Assembly (NCBI RefSeq): GCF_009928525.1
Contig: NZ_JAABOK010000029.1
Coordinates: 1 to 36,372 of the forward strand
Direction: 5' to 3'
DNA: 36,372 bases
DNA from: Chitinophaga solisilvae
GTDB lineage: Bacteria > Bacteroidota > Bacteroidia > Chitinophagales > Chitinophagaceae
Position numbers and translations under genes: made by a program
In this document: piece after piece, positions 14,366 to 22,634 of the stretch
How the letters are laid out: each line of letters starts with the position of its first letter
How positions within the stretch are numbered: position 1 is the stretch's first letter
Notes under the pieces: generated by a model
Told to the model about the DNA's origin: nothing
The model's input: only the letters and a program-made list of their open reading frames with translations
Database searches by the model: none

Positions 14366-15622
14366 TTAATTCATCAGCTCCTCAATTTCCTCTGCTTCCA
14401 CCGGCATTCCCTCCATCAGGTCTTCATAGCCGTTTTCCCTGACTACCAGGTTGTTTTCAATTCTTATTCCGATGCCTTCTGCTTCGTTGTAGATGCCGGG
14501 TTCGTTGGTGATGACGGCTCCGGCGGGGAGTGGTTCGTGGTGGTAGCCTATATCGTGTACATCGAGGCCGAGGAAGTGGGCTACGTTATGGTAGCAGTAT
14601 TTGTTGAGGTAGTGGGTGGCGCCGTTGGCGCGGATGTCGGCGGTGGTGCAGAGGCCCAGGTTCACCAGTTCTTCCAGGAGGAGGTTGTTGGATGCCTGCC
14701 AGATGTCAGTGAGGATGACGCCTGCACGTACGAGTTGCCTTACCTGTTTATGAACGCGGAGGACAGCATCGTAGTGTTCCCGCTGGCGTTTGGTGAAACG
14801 GCCGCTGACGGGGATAGTACGGGTGGCGTCGGCGTTGTAGAGGTTCCAGCTGGCGGCGGCATCTATGAGGGCGAGGTCGCCGTCTTTGCCGGTGCTTTCG
14901 TTGGCGCGGTAGTGCAGGATGCAGGTGTCTGCGCCGTAGGCTACAATAGGTTCGTAGCCGGACCAGGTGCTGTTGTACTGCATGTATTCGTGAATCATTT
15001 CTGCGGCCACCTGTATTCCGGTTTTGCCGGGCTGCATATATCGGAGTACGCGGCGGAATCCTGCTTCGGTGATGCCGGCGGCTTTTCGGAGATGTTCAAT
15101 TTCTTCCGGGGATTTGGCGGTACGCTGCCTGGCCAGCAACGGATACAGGCGCTCATAGCGGTGCAGCGGGTAGAGGCGCTTGCATTCCAGCAGCAGGCGG
15201 TCTTCACGAGTCTGTGTTTCATTTTCCGAGCGCATATGTTCGTTGGAATAGAGGTATATGCTGTCGCTCAGTGGTAGTATGCGTTTCATGGCAGACCAGT
15301 ATTCATCTGTGAAATAAACGGTCCGGATACCGGATACGCGGGAGGCTGTTTCTTTGTCAATACGTCTGCCCAGCCATTTCACGAATGTTTCATCTGTTCT
15401 CTTAATGAAGAGTACTTCGCGGAGCGCCGCTATGGGATGGTGCGGGCATAGTACGAGCATGGCGTCATCTTCGTATATGCCTGTCAGATAGTACAGGTTG
15501 GCGTTGGGACAATATTTCATGGTGCCATCGGCGTTGGTGGGCATAACATCGTTGCCCGTGAGGATGGCGGCAGCTCCGGCGGGGAGCTGGCTGGCAAGTT
15601 GGTGGCGGTGGAGGGAGAACAT
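14366..15622 (-). CDS. pepP: Aminopeptidase P family, Xaa-Pro aminopeptidase
   Basis: This 418-residue cytosolic metallopeptidase removes an N-terminal residue preceding proline. Residues 1-170 are the aminopeptidase P N-terminal domain (MKYCPNANLYYLTGIYEDDAMLVL). Residues 178-410 are the pita-bread domain with a complete dinuclear metal site: Asp254, Asp265, His349, Glu374 and Glu389 in LALIDAAA, NADATRTIPV, HNVAHFLGLDVHD, ITNEPGIY and IRIENNLVV. The substrate His in LHYRAN is also present. Length and motifs are normal for the family. A -7 box lies at 15648-15655. Confidence 0.95.
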   Translation of the reverse strand: MFSLHRHQLASQLPAGAAAILTGNDVMPTNADGTMKYCPNANLYYLTGIYEDDAMLVLCPHHPIAALREVLFIKRTDETFVKWLGRRIDKETASRVSGIRTVYFTDEYWSAMKRILPLSDSIYLYSNEHMRSENETQTREDRLLLECKRLYPLHRYERLYPLLARQRTAKSPEEIEHLRKAAGITEAGFRRVLRYMQPGKTGIQVAAEMIHEYMQYNSTWSGYEPIVAYGADTCILHYRANESTGKDGDLALIDAAASWNLYNADATRTIPVSGRFTKRQREHYDAVLRVHKQVRQLVRAGVILTDIWQASNNLLLEELVNLGLCTTADIRANGATHYLNKYCYHNVAHFLGLDVHDIGYHHEPLPAGAVITNEPGIYNEAEGIGIRIENNLVVRENGYEDLMEGMPVEAEEIEELMN

Positions 15623-15647
15623 AGCGGAGATGTTGTTTGTTGAAAGA

Positions 15648-15655
15648 CAAACTTA
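15648..15655 (-). promoter_or_regulatory. -7 box TAAGTTTG for pepP
   Basis: The minus strand reads TAAGTTTG, an exact TAnnTTTG match, 25 bp upstream of the pepP start codon. This predicts a leader of about 20 nt. No clear -33 TTG was found. Confidence 0.5.
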
Positions 15656-15695
15656 GCGGGGTGGCGGGAGAAAACTGGTGTAAAAAACCGACAGT

Positions 15696-16501
15696 TTAGC
15701 GGGTGGCAGTATCGGAGAGGCGGCGCCATTCCTTGCGGAAGTGCGAGAAGTCGTGGTAGCCAAGTTCTTCCCAGTCGGCCTTATAGCCGTGTTGGGTGTA
15801 TTGTTCAATAGCCTGCCGGAAACGGAGTATGTTCAGGCATTTTTTGGGGCTGATGTCGAGGGAGTCAGCGAAGTAGCGTTCCAGGGTACGTGGGGATACA
15901 AAGAGCAGGTCCGACAGCTTTTTCAGCTGGTAGCCGCATTGCTGGAGGGCGGGACCGTTGAGGGATTGCAGTACATATTCGAAGTGCCGGTCGGAGGGGA
16001 GGGCGGCATGTTGCCGGAGAAAGGCTTCCAGCAGTTGTTGATGGCGGGAAGGCCTTTGGCGTCGTATACGGCGTTCTCCAGCCGGGAAATATGACGCAGG
16101 GCATCGGCGGCGGGAAGCGTGTGCCGGTGCAGGTCTGCGCCTTTAATATGAAACAGGTAGTTGAGAGAGGCGGGTTTGAATTTGATGCCTACCAGGAAAT
16201 TATTGCTGTGATGCCGGTAGGAGACGGGCATGGTATGATAGCCTATCAGCTCACTGCTGTTGCTGGCGTGGAGAAAGCGGCCCTGCCGGTCGTATATCTC
16301 AAAGGGCGCGCCCATATTCAGTACGAGAGAGGAATACATATTGGCCATCAGTATTTCCCGGAACTCATCGTCGTGCAGCTGCGGCTGGCGCAGATCCAGC
16401 AGCCAGTAGCAGACCACATGGCGGGCCAGGTCAGCGGAGGGCGCGATGTAGCGGTACTGACTGGAAAAATATTGCTGATCTATGATTTCAACGGCTTGCA
16501 T
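15696..16501 (-). pseudogene. AraC-family regulator disrupted by a frameshift
   Basis: Two frames together encode one regulator of about 268 residues. From 16501, the first frame gives an N-terminal domain starting MQAVEIIDQQYFSSQYRYIA, with good protein character to about LENAVYDAKGLPA (residue 153, position 16043). It then turns into nonsense (CWKPFSGNMPPSPPTG). The frame offset by one base picks up immediately with HQQLLEAFLRQHAALPSD and an intact C-terminal AraC helix-turn-helix: LSDLLFVSPRTLERYFADSL, then WEELGYHDFSHFRKEWRRL, with TAA at 15696-15698. The shift lies between about 16041 and 16063 and needs one missing base. It is either a recent pseudogene or a sequencing error. The second half has no start codon of its own. 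Confidence 0.82.
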
Positions 16502-16823
16502 GTGCGGTGAATCTGCCGGTAAATTACGAAGATCCCCGCATATGATTTTAAGGGTCCGTTAAACATTTTATCAGGTTGCCCTGTTAATTAGTTATTCAGT
16601 GAAAATCCGGTAATAACTGCCTGCAAAGCGCTTTGTATGCGGTAATATGAATAACCATAAAAAGGAAGAAGGGAGCAAACTATAGGATCATCTGCTTTCT
16701 GCTGTAGTCTCCGCTTTTCTCTTCTCCCCTCATTCACCATTTGAAAATCGTAATTCGCTAATAAATATACGGTTGATAAACAGGTACAACATCCTGCATG
16801 AGCAGTGATGTGCTGGGGCGGGC
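16502..16823. other. 322-bp intergenic region with a degenerate repeat trace
   Basis: No coding sequence is visible. Positions 16708-16763 (CTCCGC, CTCCCCTCATTC, then ATCGTAATTCG) look like a decayed single arm of the family-2 repeat. The region includes the upstream side of the disrupted AraC gene and the 3' side of the membrane protein gene. No TAnnTTTG box was found. Confidence 0.5.
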
Positions 16824-17309
16824 TTATACCTTGGTAGCGCCCGCCCTTTTATAATATCTGCCTGCCAGCAGCCCGATGGGCAATCCTATCATCACCATAA
16901 TTATCAGCATACCTATAACGGCGTTGCCTAAACGAAAAGGCCGTGGCGGAATCTGGCTGAGGGGTATTACCAGCAGGTTCATGATGAGCCATACCAGGAT
17001 GCCGTATACCAGCCCTGATGCGGCGGGGTACCGGAGCAGCTCCGGAATCCTCGGAAAGATGAGAAAAAAGATGGTGGTAAATGTCAGCGCAATCAGGTAG
17101 TGGAACAGCAGTCCCCACCACATCATGGTGACGGGATCGCCGGTGAATGCTTCTTTCCCGAAAAAGCCGCTGGCAACAAATACCAGTACTTTGGTAAAGG
17201 GTTGGCCGGTGATGAGTACAAACTGTACGCAGGCAGAGATGATGTCGAGGGTGCCGGCTACCAGTGCCGTCACCAGGATATAGACAGAAAGAGAGAGGCG
17301 TGTTGACAT
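16824..17309 (-). CDS. Four-helix integral membrane protein, uncharacterised
   Basis: This 161-residue protein has four hydrophobic segments: about 6-34 (VYILVTALVAGTLDIISACV), 64-88 (WWGLLFHYLIALTFTTIFFL), 97-117 and 128-150. The AGTLDI start, the ASGFFGKEAFTGDPVTMMWWGLLFHYLIA middle and the short Arg/Lys-rich tail recall a common family of about 160-residue bacterial membrane proteins with no assigned function. There is no transporter signature. It diverges from the tetR efflux operon across a 339-bp gap, so it might share that regulation. Confidence 0.75.
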   Translation of the reverse strand: MSTRLSLSVYILVTALVAGTLDIISACVQFVLITGQPFTKVLVFVASGFFGKEAFTGDPVTMMWWGLLFHYLIALTFTTIFFLIFPRIPELLRYPAASGLVYGILVWLIMNLLVIPLSQIPPRPFRLGNAVIGMLIIMVMIGLPIGLLAGRYYKRAGATKV

Positions 17310-17572
17310 ATGAAAGAGCGAAAAGTGAATAATGTTGCTGTTATTAAATTAAAAAATTTCTTCATAAAAATGTGCTTCTCCGGAAATTTTCTCCTTTATT
17401 TCTCCTTTCCTGCAATTTAATTGTCGCAGTTACGTCTTCCCTAAAAACATGATGTGTGATGGAATTTTAACACTTTATGTTAACAAATTGAAACCAACAG
17501 CTTAAAATCTCCTTAAAATTTTTTCATACTTTTTTGATTTACAATAATATATGAATTGTTAAAACATAAATT

Positions 17573-17619
17573 TAAACAAACGATTAAATAAACGATTGTT
17601 TAAATTAAACGTTTGTTTA
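17573..17619. promoter_or_regulatory. Three tandem TetR-type operators over the efflux promoter
   Basis: Two 14-bp sites share the pattern TAAACGNTTGTTTA with perfect TAAAC/GTTTA half-sites: TAAACGATTGTTTA at 17589-17602 and TAAACGTTTGTTTA at 17606-17619. A third copy lies in reverse at 17573-17586 (TAAACAAACGATTA) with one mismatch. Centres are 16 and 17 bp apart. The first full site covers the -33 TTG and the second overlaps the -7 box, as expected for autorepression by the TetR protein encoded next. The rest of the gap (17310-17572) is AT-rich and holds no gene. Confidence 0.72.
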
Positions 17620-17625
17620 ACTTTG
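17596..17625 (+). promoter_or_regulatory. Promoter of the tetR-efflux operon
   Basis: A -33 TTG (17596-17598), a 19-bp spacer and a -7 box TAACTTTG (17618-17625) match the Bacteroidota housekeeping promoter closely. The predicted start of transcription is about 17 bp before the ATG at 17649. Both elements are overlapped by operator sites. Confidence 0.7.
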
Positions 17626-17648
17626 CTTCGTCAAATCAAAAAGGGAAC

Positions 17649-18281
17649 ATGGAAGACTATAATGAGAAACAGCTGGCGATTATAAGTGTAGCAGAAAAGC
17701 TGTTTGCAGAAAAAGGGTTTCATGGCACTTCGGTGAGAGACATCGCGCAGGTAGCGGAAGTGAATATTGCCATGATCTCCTATTATTTCGGTTCAAAGGA
17801 TAAGTTGCTGGAAGCTGTTTTCCGGCACCGGATGGAGGCATCGCGTGCATTTATCAATGAGCTGGTGCAGAATGATACGATGTCGCCGCTGGAAAAGATT
17901 TATACGCTGATAGACAGGTTTGTGAATAAAATGCTGAATGAACAGAGCTTCCAGTGCATTATGAACCGAGAACAGCTCAACGGAGAAAAAAGCCCGATAC
18001 ATAACCTGATATGGACGGTAAAGGGAGAGATGCTGGGACTCATGCGGCCTATTATCACCAACGCGCAGGATGCAGGCATCTTTCATACGGGCATAGATGT
18101 GGAATTGCTGATGACCACGATGTTTGGTACCATTCATCAGATCATCCCGGCACAGCATATCCTGAGAAAGGAACCGGAGCTGAAGAACATGAACGACGAA
18201 ACTTTCAAGGAATATTTAAGACTCAGACTGAGTACTCATTTAAAAAAATTGTTTAAAGCAATCCTTACACATGAATTCTAA
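17649..18281 (+). CDS. TetR/AcrR-family repressor of the efflux operon
   Basis: This 210-residue regulator has its N-terminal helix-turn-helix at residues 8-55 (AIISVAEKLFAEKGFHGTSV, then RDIAQVAEVNIAMISYYFGSKDKLL), matching the TetR pattern closely. The C-terminal helical ligand domain resembles the TetR_C CerR/AefR type. It is the first gene of the operon, and its stop overlaps the ATG of the tolC-like gene by 11 bp, so the two are translationally coupled. The start at 17649 (MEDYNEKQ) is chosen because the frame upstream runs into the promoter and operators. It should bind the 17573-17619 sites and release them on binding a drug or metabolite. Confidence 0.95.
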   Translation: MEDYNEKQLAIISVAEKLFAEKGFHGTSVRDIAQVAEVNIAMISYYFGSKDKLLEAVFRHRMEASRAFINELVQNDTMSPLEKIYTLIDRFVNKMLNEQSFQCIMNREQLNGEKSPIHNLIWTVKGEMLGLMRPIITNAQDAGIFHTGIDVELLMTTMFGTIHQIIPAQHILRKEPELKNMNDETFKEYLRLRLSTHLKKLFKAILTHEF

Positions 18282-19629
18282 AAGCATATACGCACGATTA
18301 TATGCGCTTGCATCGGGAATAGTGCTGGCACTGGGTTTTCAGACCGTATCCGCACAGAGCACTAAACCGCTTTCGTTAAATGAAGCCATATCGCTGAGTA
18401 TACAAAACAGCAAACAACTGAAGGCCAGCTACGCCAAAATAGAAGAAGCAAAAGCAAACATTAAAACCGCCAATGAAAGGCAACTGCCGGATGTAAGCAT
18501 TTCCGGTTCCTATCTGCGGCTAACGCAACCGAACATTGACCTGAAGCTGGGTAAGAAAGACGGCGGCAGCGGAGGAGGAGGCGAAAGCCCTAAAGTTAAT
18601 TCCGCTGCCTATGGTATCGCCAGCGTATCCGTACCGATCTTTTCCGGTATGATGATACAGAGCGGAAAGGAAGCTGCCCGCTACCTGGCCACTGCTGCGA
18701 AACTTGATGCGGATAAAGACAAGGAAGACATCATCCAGAACACCATCGCTGCCTACAGTAACCTGTATAAAGCAGAAGAAGCCGTGAAGCTGGTGAAAGA
18801 AAACCTGAAACAATCCGGTCAGCGGGTACATGATTTCAGTAACCTGGAGAAAAACGGACTGCTGGCGCGCAACGACCTGTTAAAGGCAGAACTGCAGCAG
18901 TCTAACTACGAACTGGCGCTGATGGATGCTGAAAACAACCTGAAAGTATCCACCCTCAACATGAATATCATGCTGGGCTTGCCGGACAATACCGTGCTGC
19001 AGCTGGATACCACTGCCTTTAAAGCATCCTCCGGCAACATCGACGGAAGGGGTGAAGCAGAATTTGAACAGCTGGCATATCAGCACCGTAAAGATGCCGC
19101 CGCACTGAGCGCCCGTGCAGGAGCTGCAACCGCCCAGGTAAAGAGCGTGAAAGGGGAATACTATCCTGCTCTTGCCTTCACAGGAGGCTATGTGGCCGCT
19201 TACATCCCGAATGTGGTTACCATTACCAACGCGGTGAATGCAGGCGTAGGATTGAAATACAGCGTCTCTTCCCTGTGGAAGACAGGCTCCAAGGTAGCCA
19301 GCGCCAAAGCCCAGCTGGCAGAAGTGCAGGCCAATGAAGCCAGACTCACAGATGCTATCCATCTGGACGTATATCAGTCATACGAAAACTATCTGCTGAG
19401 CCACAAGAAAATGGATACCTACATCAAGGCAATAGAACAGTCAGAAGAGAACTACCGGATTACCAAGAATAAACACGATAACAACCTGGCTACCACCACG
19501 GATCTCCTGGATGCTGACGTGGCCAACCTGCAGTCTCATCTGAACTACACCTACGCCAAGGCAGATGCGCTCGTAGCCTATAACAAACTGTTACAGGCAG
19601 CAGGTATACTGGAGAACAACAACAAATAA
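18271..19629 (+). CDS. tolC: TolC-family outer-membrane efflux protein
   Basis: This 452-residue exported protein has a signal ending TVSAQS. It carries the two internally duplicated TolC repeats: LSLNEAISLSIQNSKQLKAS and a matching block after residue 250, with long coiled-coil stretches and Ala/Asn/Leu heptads (EEAKANIKTANERQLPDVSI, DLLKAELQQSNYELALMDAE, DLLDADVANLQSHLNYTYAK). A Gly/Ser-rich insertion (DGGSGGGGE) lies near residue 95. As a trimer it forms the outer-membrane and periplasmic exit duct of the efflux pump encoded by the operon. It overlaps tetR by 11 bp and precedes the adaptor gene by 28 bp. Confidence 0.94.
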   Translation: MNSKSIYARLYALASGIVLALGFQTVSAQSTKPLSLNEAISLSIQNSKQLKASYAKIEEAKANIKTANERQLPDVSISGSYLRLTQPNIDLKLGKKDGGSGGGGESPKVNSAAYGIASVSVPIFSGMMIQSGKEAARYLATAAKLDADKDKEDIIQNTIAAYSNLYKAEEAVKLVKENLKQSGQRVHDFSNLEKNGLLARNDLLKAELQQSNYELALMDAENNLKVSTLNMNIMLGLPDNTVLQLDTTAFKASSGNIDGRGEAEFEQLAYQHRKDAAALSARAGAATAQVKSVKGEYYPALAFTGGYVAAYIPNVVTITNAVNAGVGLKYSVSSLWKTGSKVASAKAQLAEVQANEARLTDAIHLDVYQSYENYLLSHKKMDTYIKAIEQSEENYRITKNKHDNNLATTTDLLDADVANLQSHLNYTYAKADALVAYNKLLQAAGILENNNK

Positions 19630-19657
19630 TACCAACAAACCAATAAACTACAAAGCT

Positions 19658-20782
19658 GTGGAAACGCAAACAAAAGCTACTAATAATATAACCATGCAGG
19701 AAAATTCCGCGCCTAAAAAGCGCAGCAAAGGCTTCATCATCGTACTGGGTGCACTGGTGATCGGTGGTGGCGCATTCGGTATCACCAAATACATTCACGC
19801 GCAGCATCACGAAGAAACAGACAATGCGCAGATCGATGCCAATGTAAGCCCGGTAATTCCAAGAGTATCCGGATTTGTGAAAGAAGTAAGAGTAAAAGAT
19901 AACCAGCTCGTTAAAAAGGGAGATACCCTGGTAATTCTCGACGACCGCGACCTGGCCATCAAAGTACAGCAGGCCCAGAATGCCCTGATGACCGCCCAGG
20001 CCAACCTGGGGGCCGCTGAAGCTACTACCTCCGCTGCAGAAGCAGGTATCAGCACCGCGCAGGCCAACATCGGCACCATCGACGCACAGATAGAAGCCGC
20101 TAAAGTAAATATCTGGAGAGCAAACCAGGACTATGAGCGTTACAATAACCTCATCAAGGATCACTCTATCACCCAGCAACAATATGAGCAGGCGCTCGCA
20201 GCCAAACAAACGGCTGAACGCCAGCTGGACGTACTGGTAAAACAGAAAGCTGCGGCTTCCCGCCAGACTTCTGTAGTGACCTCCCAGAGCAGCGCTACTT
20301 CCAAACAGATCAATCTTGCGCAGGCTGGTATCAAACAGCGTGAAACCGATGTGGATGATGCAAAGCTGAACCAGTCCTACGCAGTCATCACCGCCCCTGA
20401 AAACGGCGTGGTATCCAAAATCTACGTACAGCCCGGTCAGTACGTGGCAGCAGGTCAGTCCCTGTTCAGCGTAGTAATGGACAACACCCCATGGGTAGTG
20501 GCCAACTTCAAGGAAACGCAGCTGGAGAAAATGAAACTGGGCCAGGCAGTGACCGTGCACGTGGATGCATATCCAGGCACACCGCTGGAAGCCAAAGTAA
20601 CTTCCTTCTCACCGGCTACCGGCGCGAAATTCGCACTGCTGCCTCCGGACAATGCTTCCGGTAACTTCGTAAAAGTGGTACAACGCCTGCCCGTAAAAAT
20701 TGAGTTCAACGATCCCGGCAATGCACTGGTGAAACAGCTGCGCCCCGGCATGAACGTACTGGTAGACGTGCATCTCAACTAA
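19658..20782 (+). CDS. emrA: HlyD/EmrA-family periplasmic adaptor
   Basis: This 374-residue adaptor links the inner-membrane pump to TolC. A single helix (GFIIVLGALVIGGGAFGI, about 24-44) anchors it. It is followed by a barrel-sandwich lipoyl half (VSPVIPRVSGFVKEVRVKDN), a long Ala/Gln-rich coiled coil (about 105-230), the second lipoyl half (ITAPENGVVSKIYVQPGQYV) and a beta-barrel domain ending PGMNVLVDVHLN. The start is uncertain: GTG at 19658 or ATG at 19694, the latter giving MQENSAPKKRSKGF. EmrA-type is assigned because the partner is a 14-helix MFS pump. Confidence 0.93.
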   Translation: METQTKATNNITMQENSAPKKRSKGFIIVLGALVIGGGAFGITKYIHAQHHEETDNAQIDANVSPVIPRVSGFVKEVRVKDNQLVKKGDTLVILDDRDLAIKVQQAQNALMTAQANLGAAEATTSAAEAGISTAQANIGTIDAQIEAAKVNIWRANQDYERYNNLIKDHSITQQQYEQALAAKQTAERQLDVLVKQKAAASRQTSVVTSQSSATSKQINLAQAGIKQRETDVDDAKLNQSYAVITAPENGVVSKIYVQPGQYVAAGQSLFSVVMDNTPWVVANFKETQLEKMKLGQAVTVHVDAYPGTPLEAKVTSFSPATGAKFALLPPDNASGNFVKVVQRLPVKIEFNDPGNALVKQLRPGMNVLVDVHLN

Positions 20783-20790
20783 TCATACAT

Positions 20791-20925
20791 GAATGCATTG
20801 CAGCCTGGGGTTAATAGTTAATGGAAACCATGCATTATGATCTATTCATCAGCTATAAGGAAACAATAACAGACAGGCCCCGACACAGCATTAATTATTA
20901 ATTCCAGGCTGTACTGCCTTCATTC
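20791..20925. repeat. Imperfect inverted repeat between emrA and emrB
   Basis: A left arm (20791-20823) and right arm (20889-20925) pair around the shared core CAGCCTGG, with flanking GAATG ends and TTAATAGTTAATG / TTAATAATTAATG tails, across 65 bp. It fills most of the 159-bp gap inside the efflux operon. It could be a decayed mobile element or an RNA hairpin that adjusts the expression of the pump relative to the adaptor. Confidence 0.6.
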
Positions 20926-20941
20926 AAAATATACGTGTTGC

Positions 20942-22522
20942 ATGCAACAAGAATCATTGATAGAATACGGCTCGCGCAGGGTGATCATCACGATCACCGC
21001 TATCTTCTGCGCCTTGCTGGAAATCGTGGATACGACTATCGTTAACGTGGCATTAAACGATATGCGCGGTAACATGGGCGCCACACTCAGTGAAATTGGT
21101 TGGGTGATAACCGCGTATGCCATCGGTAACGTAATCATTGTACCGATGACGAGCTGGTTATCACAACAGTTTGGCCGCCGTAACTACTTCGCCGCTTCCA
21201 TCATTATATTCACCATCTCTTCCTTCCTCTGCGGTAACGCTACCACCATGTGGGAACTGATATTGTTCCGTTTTATACAGGGACTCGGAGGCGGTGCGCT
21301 GCTGGTAACTTCACAAACCATTATCACGGAAAGCTACCCTCCGGAGAAACGTGGTATTGCCCAGGCTATCTATGGTCTTGGCGTTATCATCGGCCCTACG
21401 CTTGGTCCTCCGTTAGGTGGCTATATCACCGATAACTATTCCTGGCCTTACATCTTCTACATCAACATCCCTATCGGCGTAATCGCTACCCTGCTCACCC
21501 TGCAGTTTGTACGCAGCCCGAAATATGCGGAGAAGAAATCTGTCAGCGAAATCGATTTTCTCGGTATCATCCTGCTGGCAATGTGTGTGGGCTCCCTGCA
21601 ATATGTACTGGAGCGCGGTCAGGAAGATGACTGGTTCAGTGATCCGACCATCACCCTGTTATCCATAACAAGTGCGTTGAGCCTGTTCTTCTTCATCTGG
21701 AGAGAACTGACCTATAAGAACCCTATCGTGGAACTGCGGGTACTGAAGAACGGTAACCTCCGTGTGGGTACTATCTTATCCTTTATCCTCGGCTTCGGGC
21801 TGTATGGTTCTACCTTTATCATTCCCCTGTATACGCAGGGGCTGCTGGGATGGACTGCCACACAATCCGGTATGCTGATGATCCCCGCGGCACTGACGAC
21901 GGCCTTTATGATGCCTATCATCGGTAAAATGCTGGAGAAGGGAGTGCCGCAGCAATATCTTGTGGCAGCGGGTATGTTCCTGTTCTTTGTATACAGTTTC
22001 TGGGGATATAAAATTATTACGCCTGCCGATACCGGCGCAGATGCTTTCTTCTGGATGCTCATCGTGCGTGGGGTAGGTATGGGTTTACTCTTCATCCCGA
22101 TTACCACACTGGCGCTGTCTTCCCTGAAAGGACAACAGATTGGCCAGGGGGCTGCCTTTACCGGTATGATGCGTCAGCTGGGAGGTTCGTTCGGGGTGGC
22201 ATTGATCACTACGTTTATGTCCAGGCAAAACCAGTTCTACCGCAACGACCTGGTGGGTAAACTGGATACCAATAATCCGGATGTGATGAACAGGGTGCAT
22301 GGGTTACAGCACAGCTTTATAGCGAAAGGCATGGATCCCGGAACAGCACTCGGCAGCGGTTACAAGGTGCTGGACTACAGCATTACCAAACAGGCAGCTG
22401 CTATGTCCTACATGGATGTATTCCTGTACCTGGGGCTGATGTTCCTCATCTGCATCCCGTTTGTACTGATGGTGAAAGGAAATAAAAAACAAGGGAAACT
22501 GGATCCTGCTGCGATGCACTAG
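20942..22522 (+). CDS. emrB: EmrB/QacA-family drug:H+ antiporter (MFS, DHA2)
   Basis: This 526-residue inner-membrane transporter has 14 predicted helices, as usual for the DHA2 family. Motif D1 appears as VDTTIVNVALNDMRGNMG in helix 1, motif A-like as LSQQFGRRNYF, and motif C as GLGVIIGPTLGPPLGGYITDNYSW. The acidic residue in helix 1 (IVDTTIVNVAL) fits proton coupling. With the TolC and EmrA homologues it should form a tripartite pump that exports hydrophobic drugs or self-made compounds across both membranes. A strong terminator follows at 22584-22622. Confidence 0.95.
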   Translation: MQQESLIEYGSRRVIITITAIFCALLEIVDTTIVNVALNDMRGNMGATLSEIGWVITAYAIGNVIIVPMTSWLSQQFGRRNYFAASIIIFTISSFLCGNATTMWELILFRFIQGLGGGALLVTSQTIITESYPPEKRGIAQAIYGLGVIIGPTLGPPLGGYITDNYSWPYIFYINIPIGVIATLLTLQFVRSPKYAEKKSVSEIDFLGIILLAMCVGSLQYVLERGQEDDWFSDPTITLLSITSALSLFFFIWRELTYKNPIVELRVLKNGNLRVGTILSFILGFGLYGSTFIIPLYTQGLLGWTATQSGMLMIPAALTTAFMMPIIGKMLEKGVPQQYLVAAGMFLFFVYSFWGYKIITPADTGADAFFWMLIVRGVGMGLLFIPITTLALSSLKGQQIGQGAAFTGMMRQLGGSFGVALITTFMSRQNQFYRNDLVGKLDTNNPDVMNRVHGLQHSFIAKGMDPGTALGSGYKVLDYSITKQAAAMSYMDVFLYLGLMFLICIPFVLMVKGNKKQGKLDPAAMH

Positions 22523-22583
22523 CAGATCCGTTTCACAGCATAAATTATTGTTGCAATAACAGTGTAACAGTTGTAGGTTTAGG

Positions 22584-22622
22584 TAAATAAGCCCCGATCT
22601 TAATCGGGGCTTTATTTTTTTT
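22584..22622. terminator. Bidirectional intrinsic terminator
   Basis: AAGCCCCGAT / ATCGGGGCTT stems around a 4-nt loop (CTTA), flanked by A-rich sequence on the left and a T run on the right, lie between the convergent emrB and TonB-receptor genes. This is a textbook rho-independent terminator in both directions, quite different from the giant palindromes A to C. Confidence 0.92.
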
Positions 22623-22634
22623 AATTGTCGTCTT

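Noticed and set aside
14537..15277. 246-codon frame antisense to pepP
   Set aside because: It is Val/Gly/Ala-rich, a shadow of a gene with a complete metal site.
19490..20560. 356-codon antisense frame over the TolC and EmrA genes
   Set aside because: It overlaps two clear genes and has Cys/Phe/Tyr-rich composition typical of antisense shadows.
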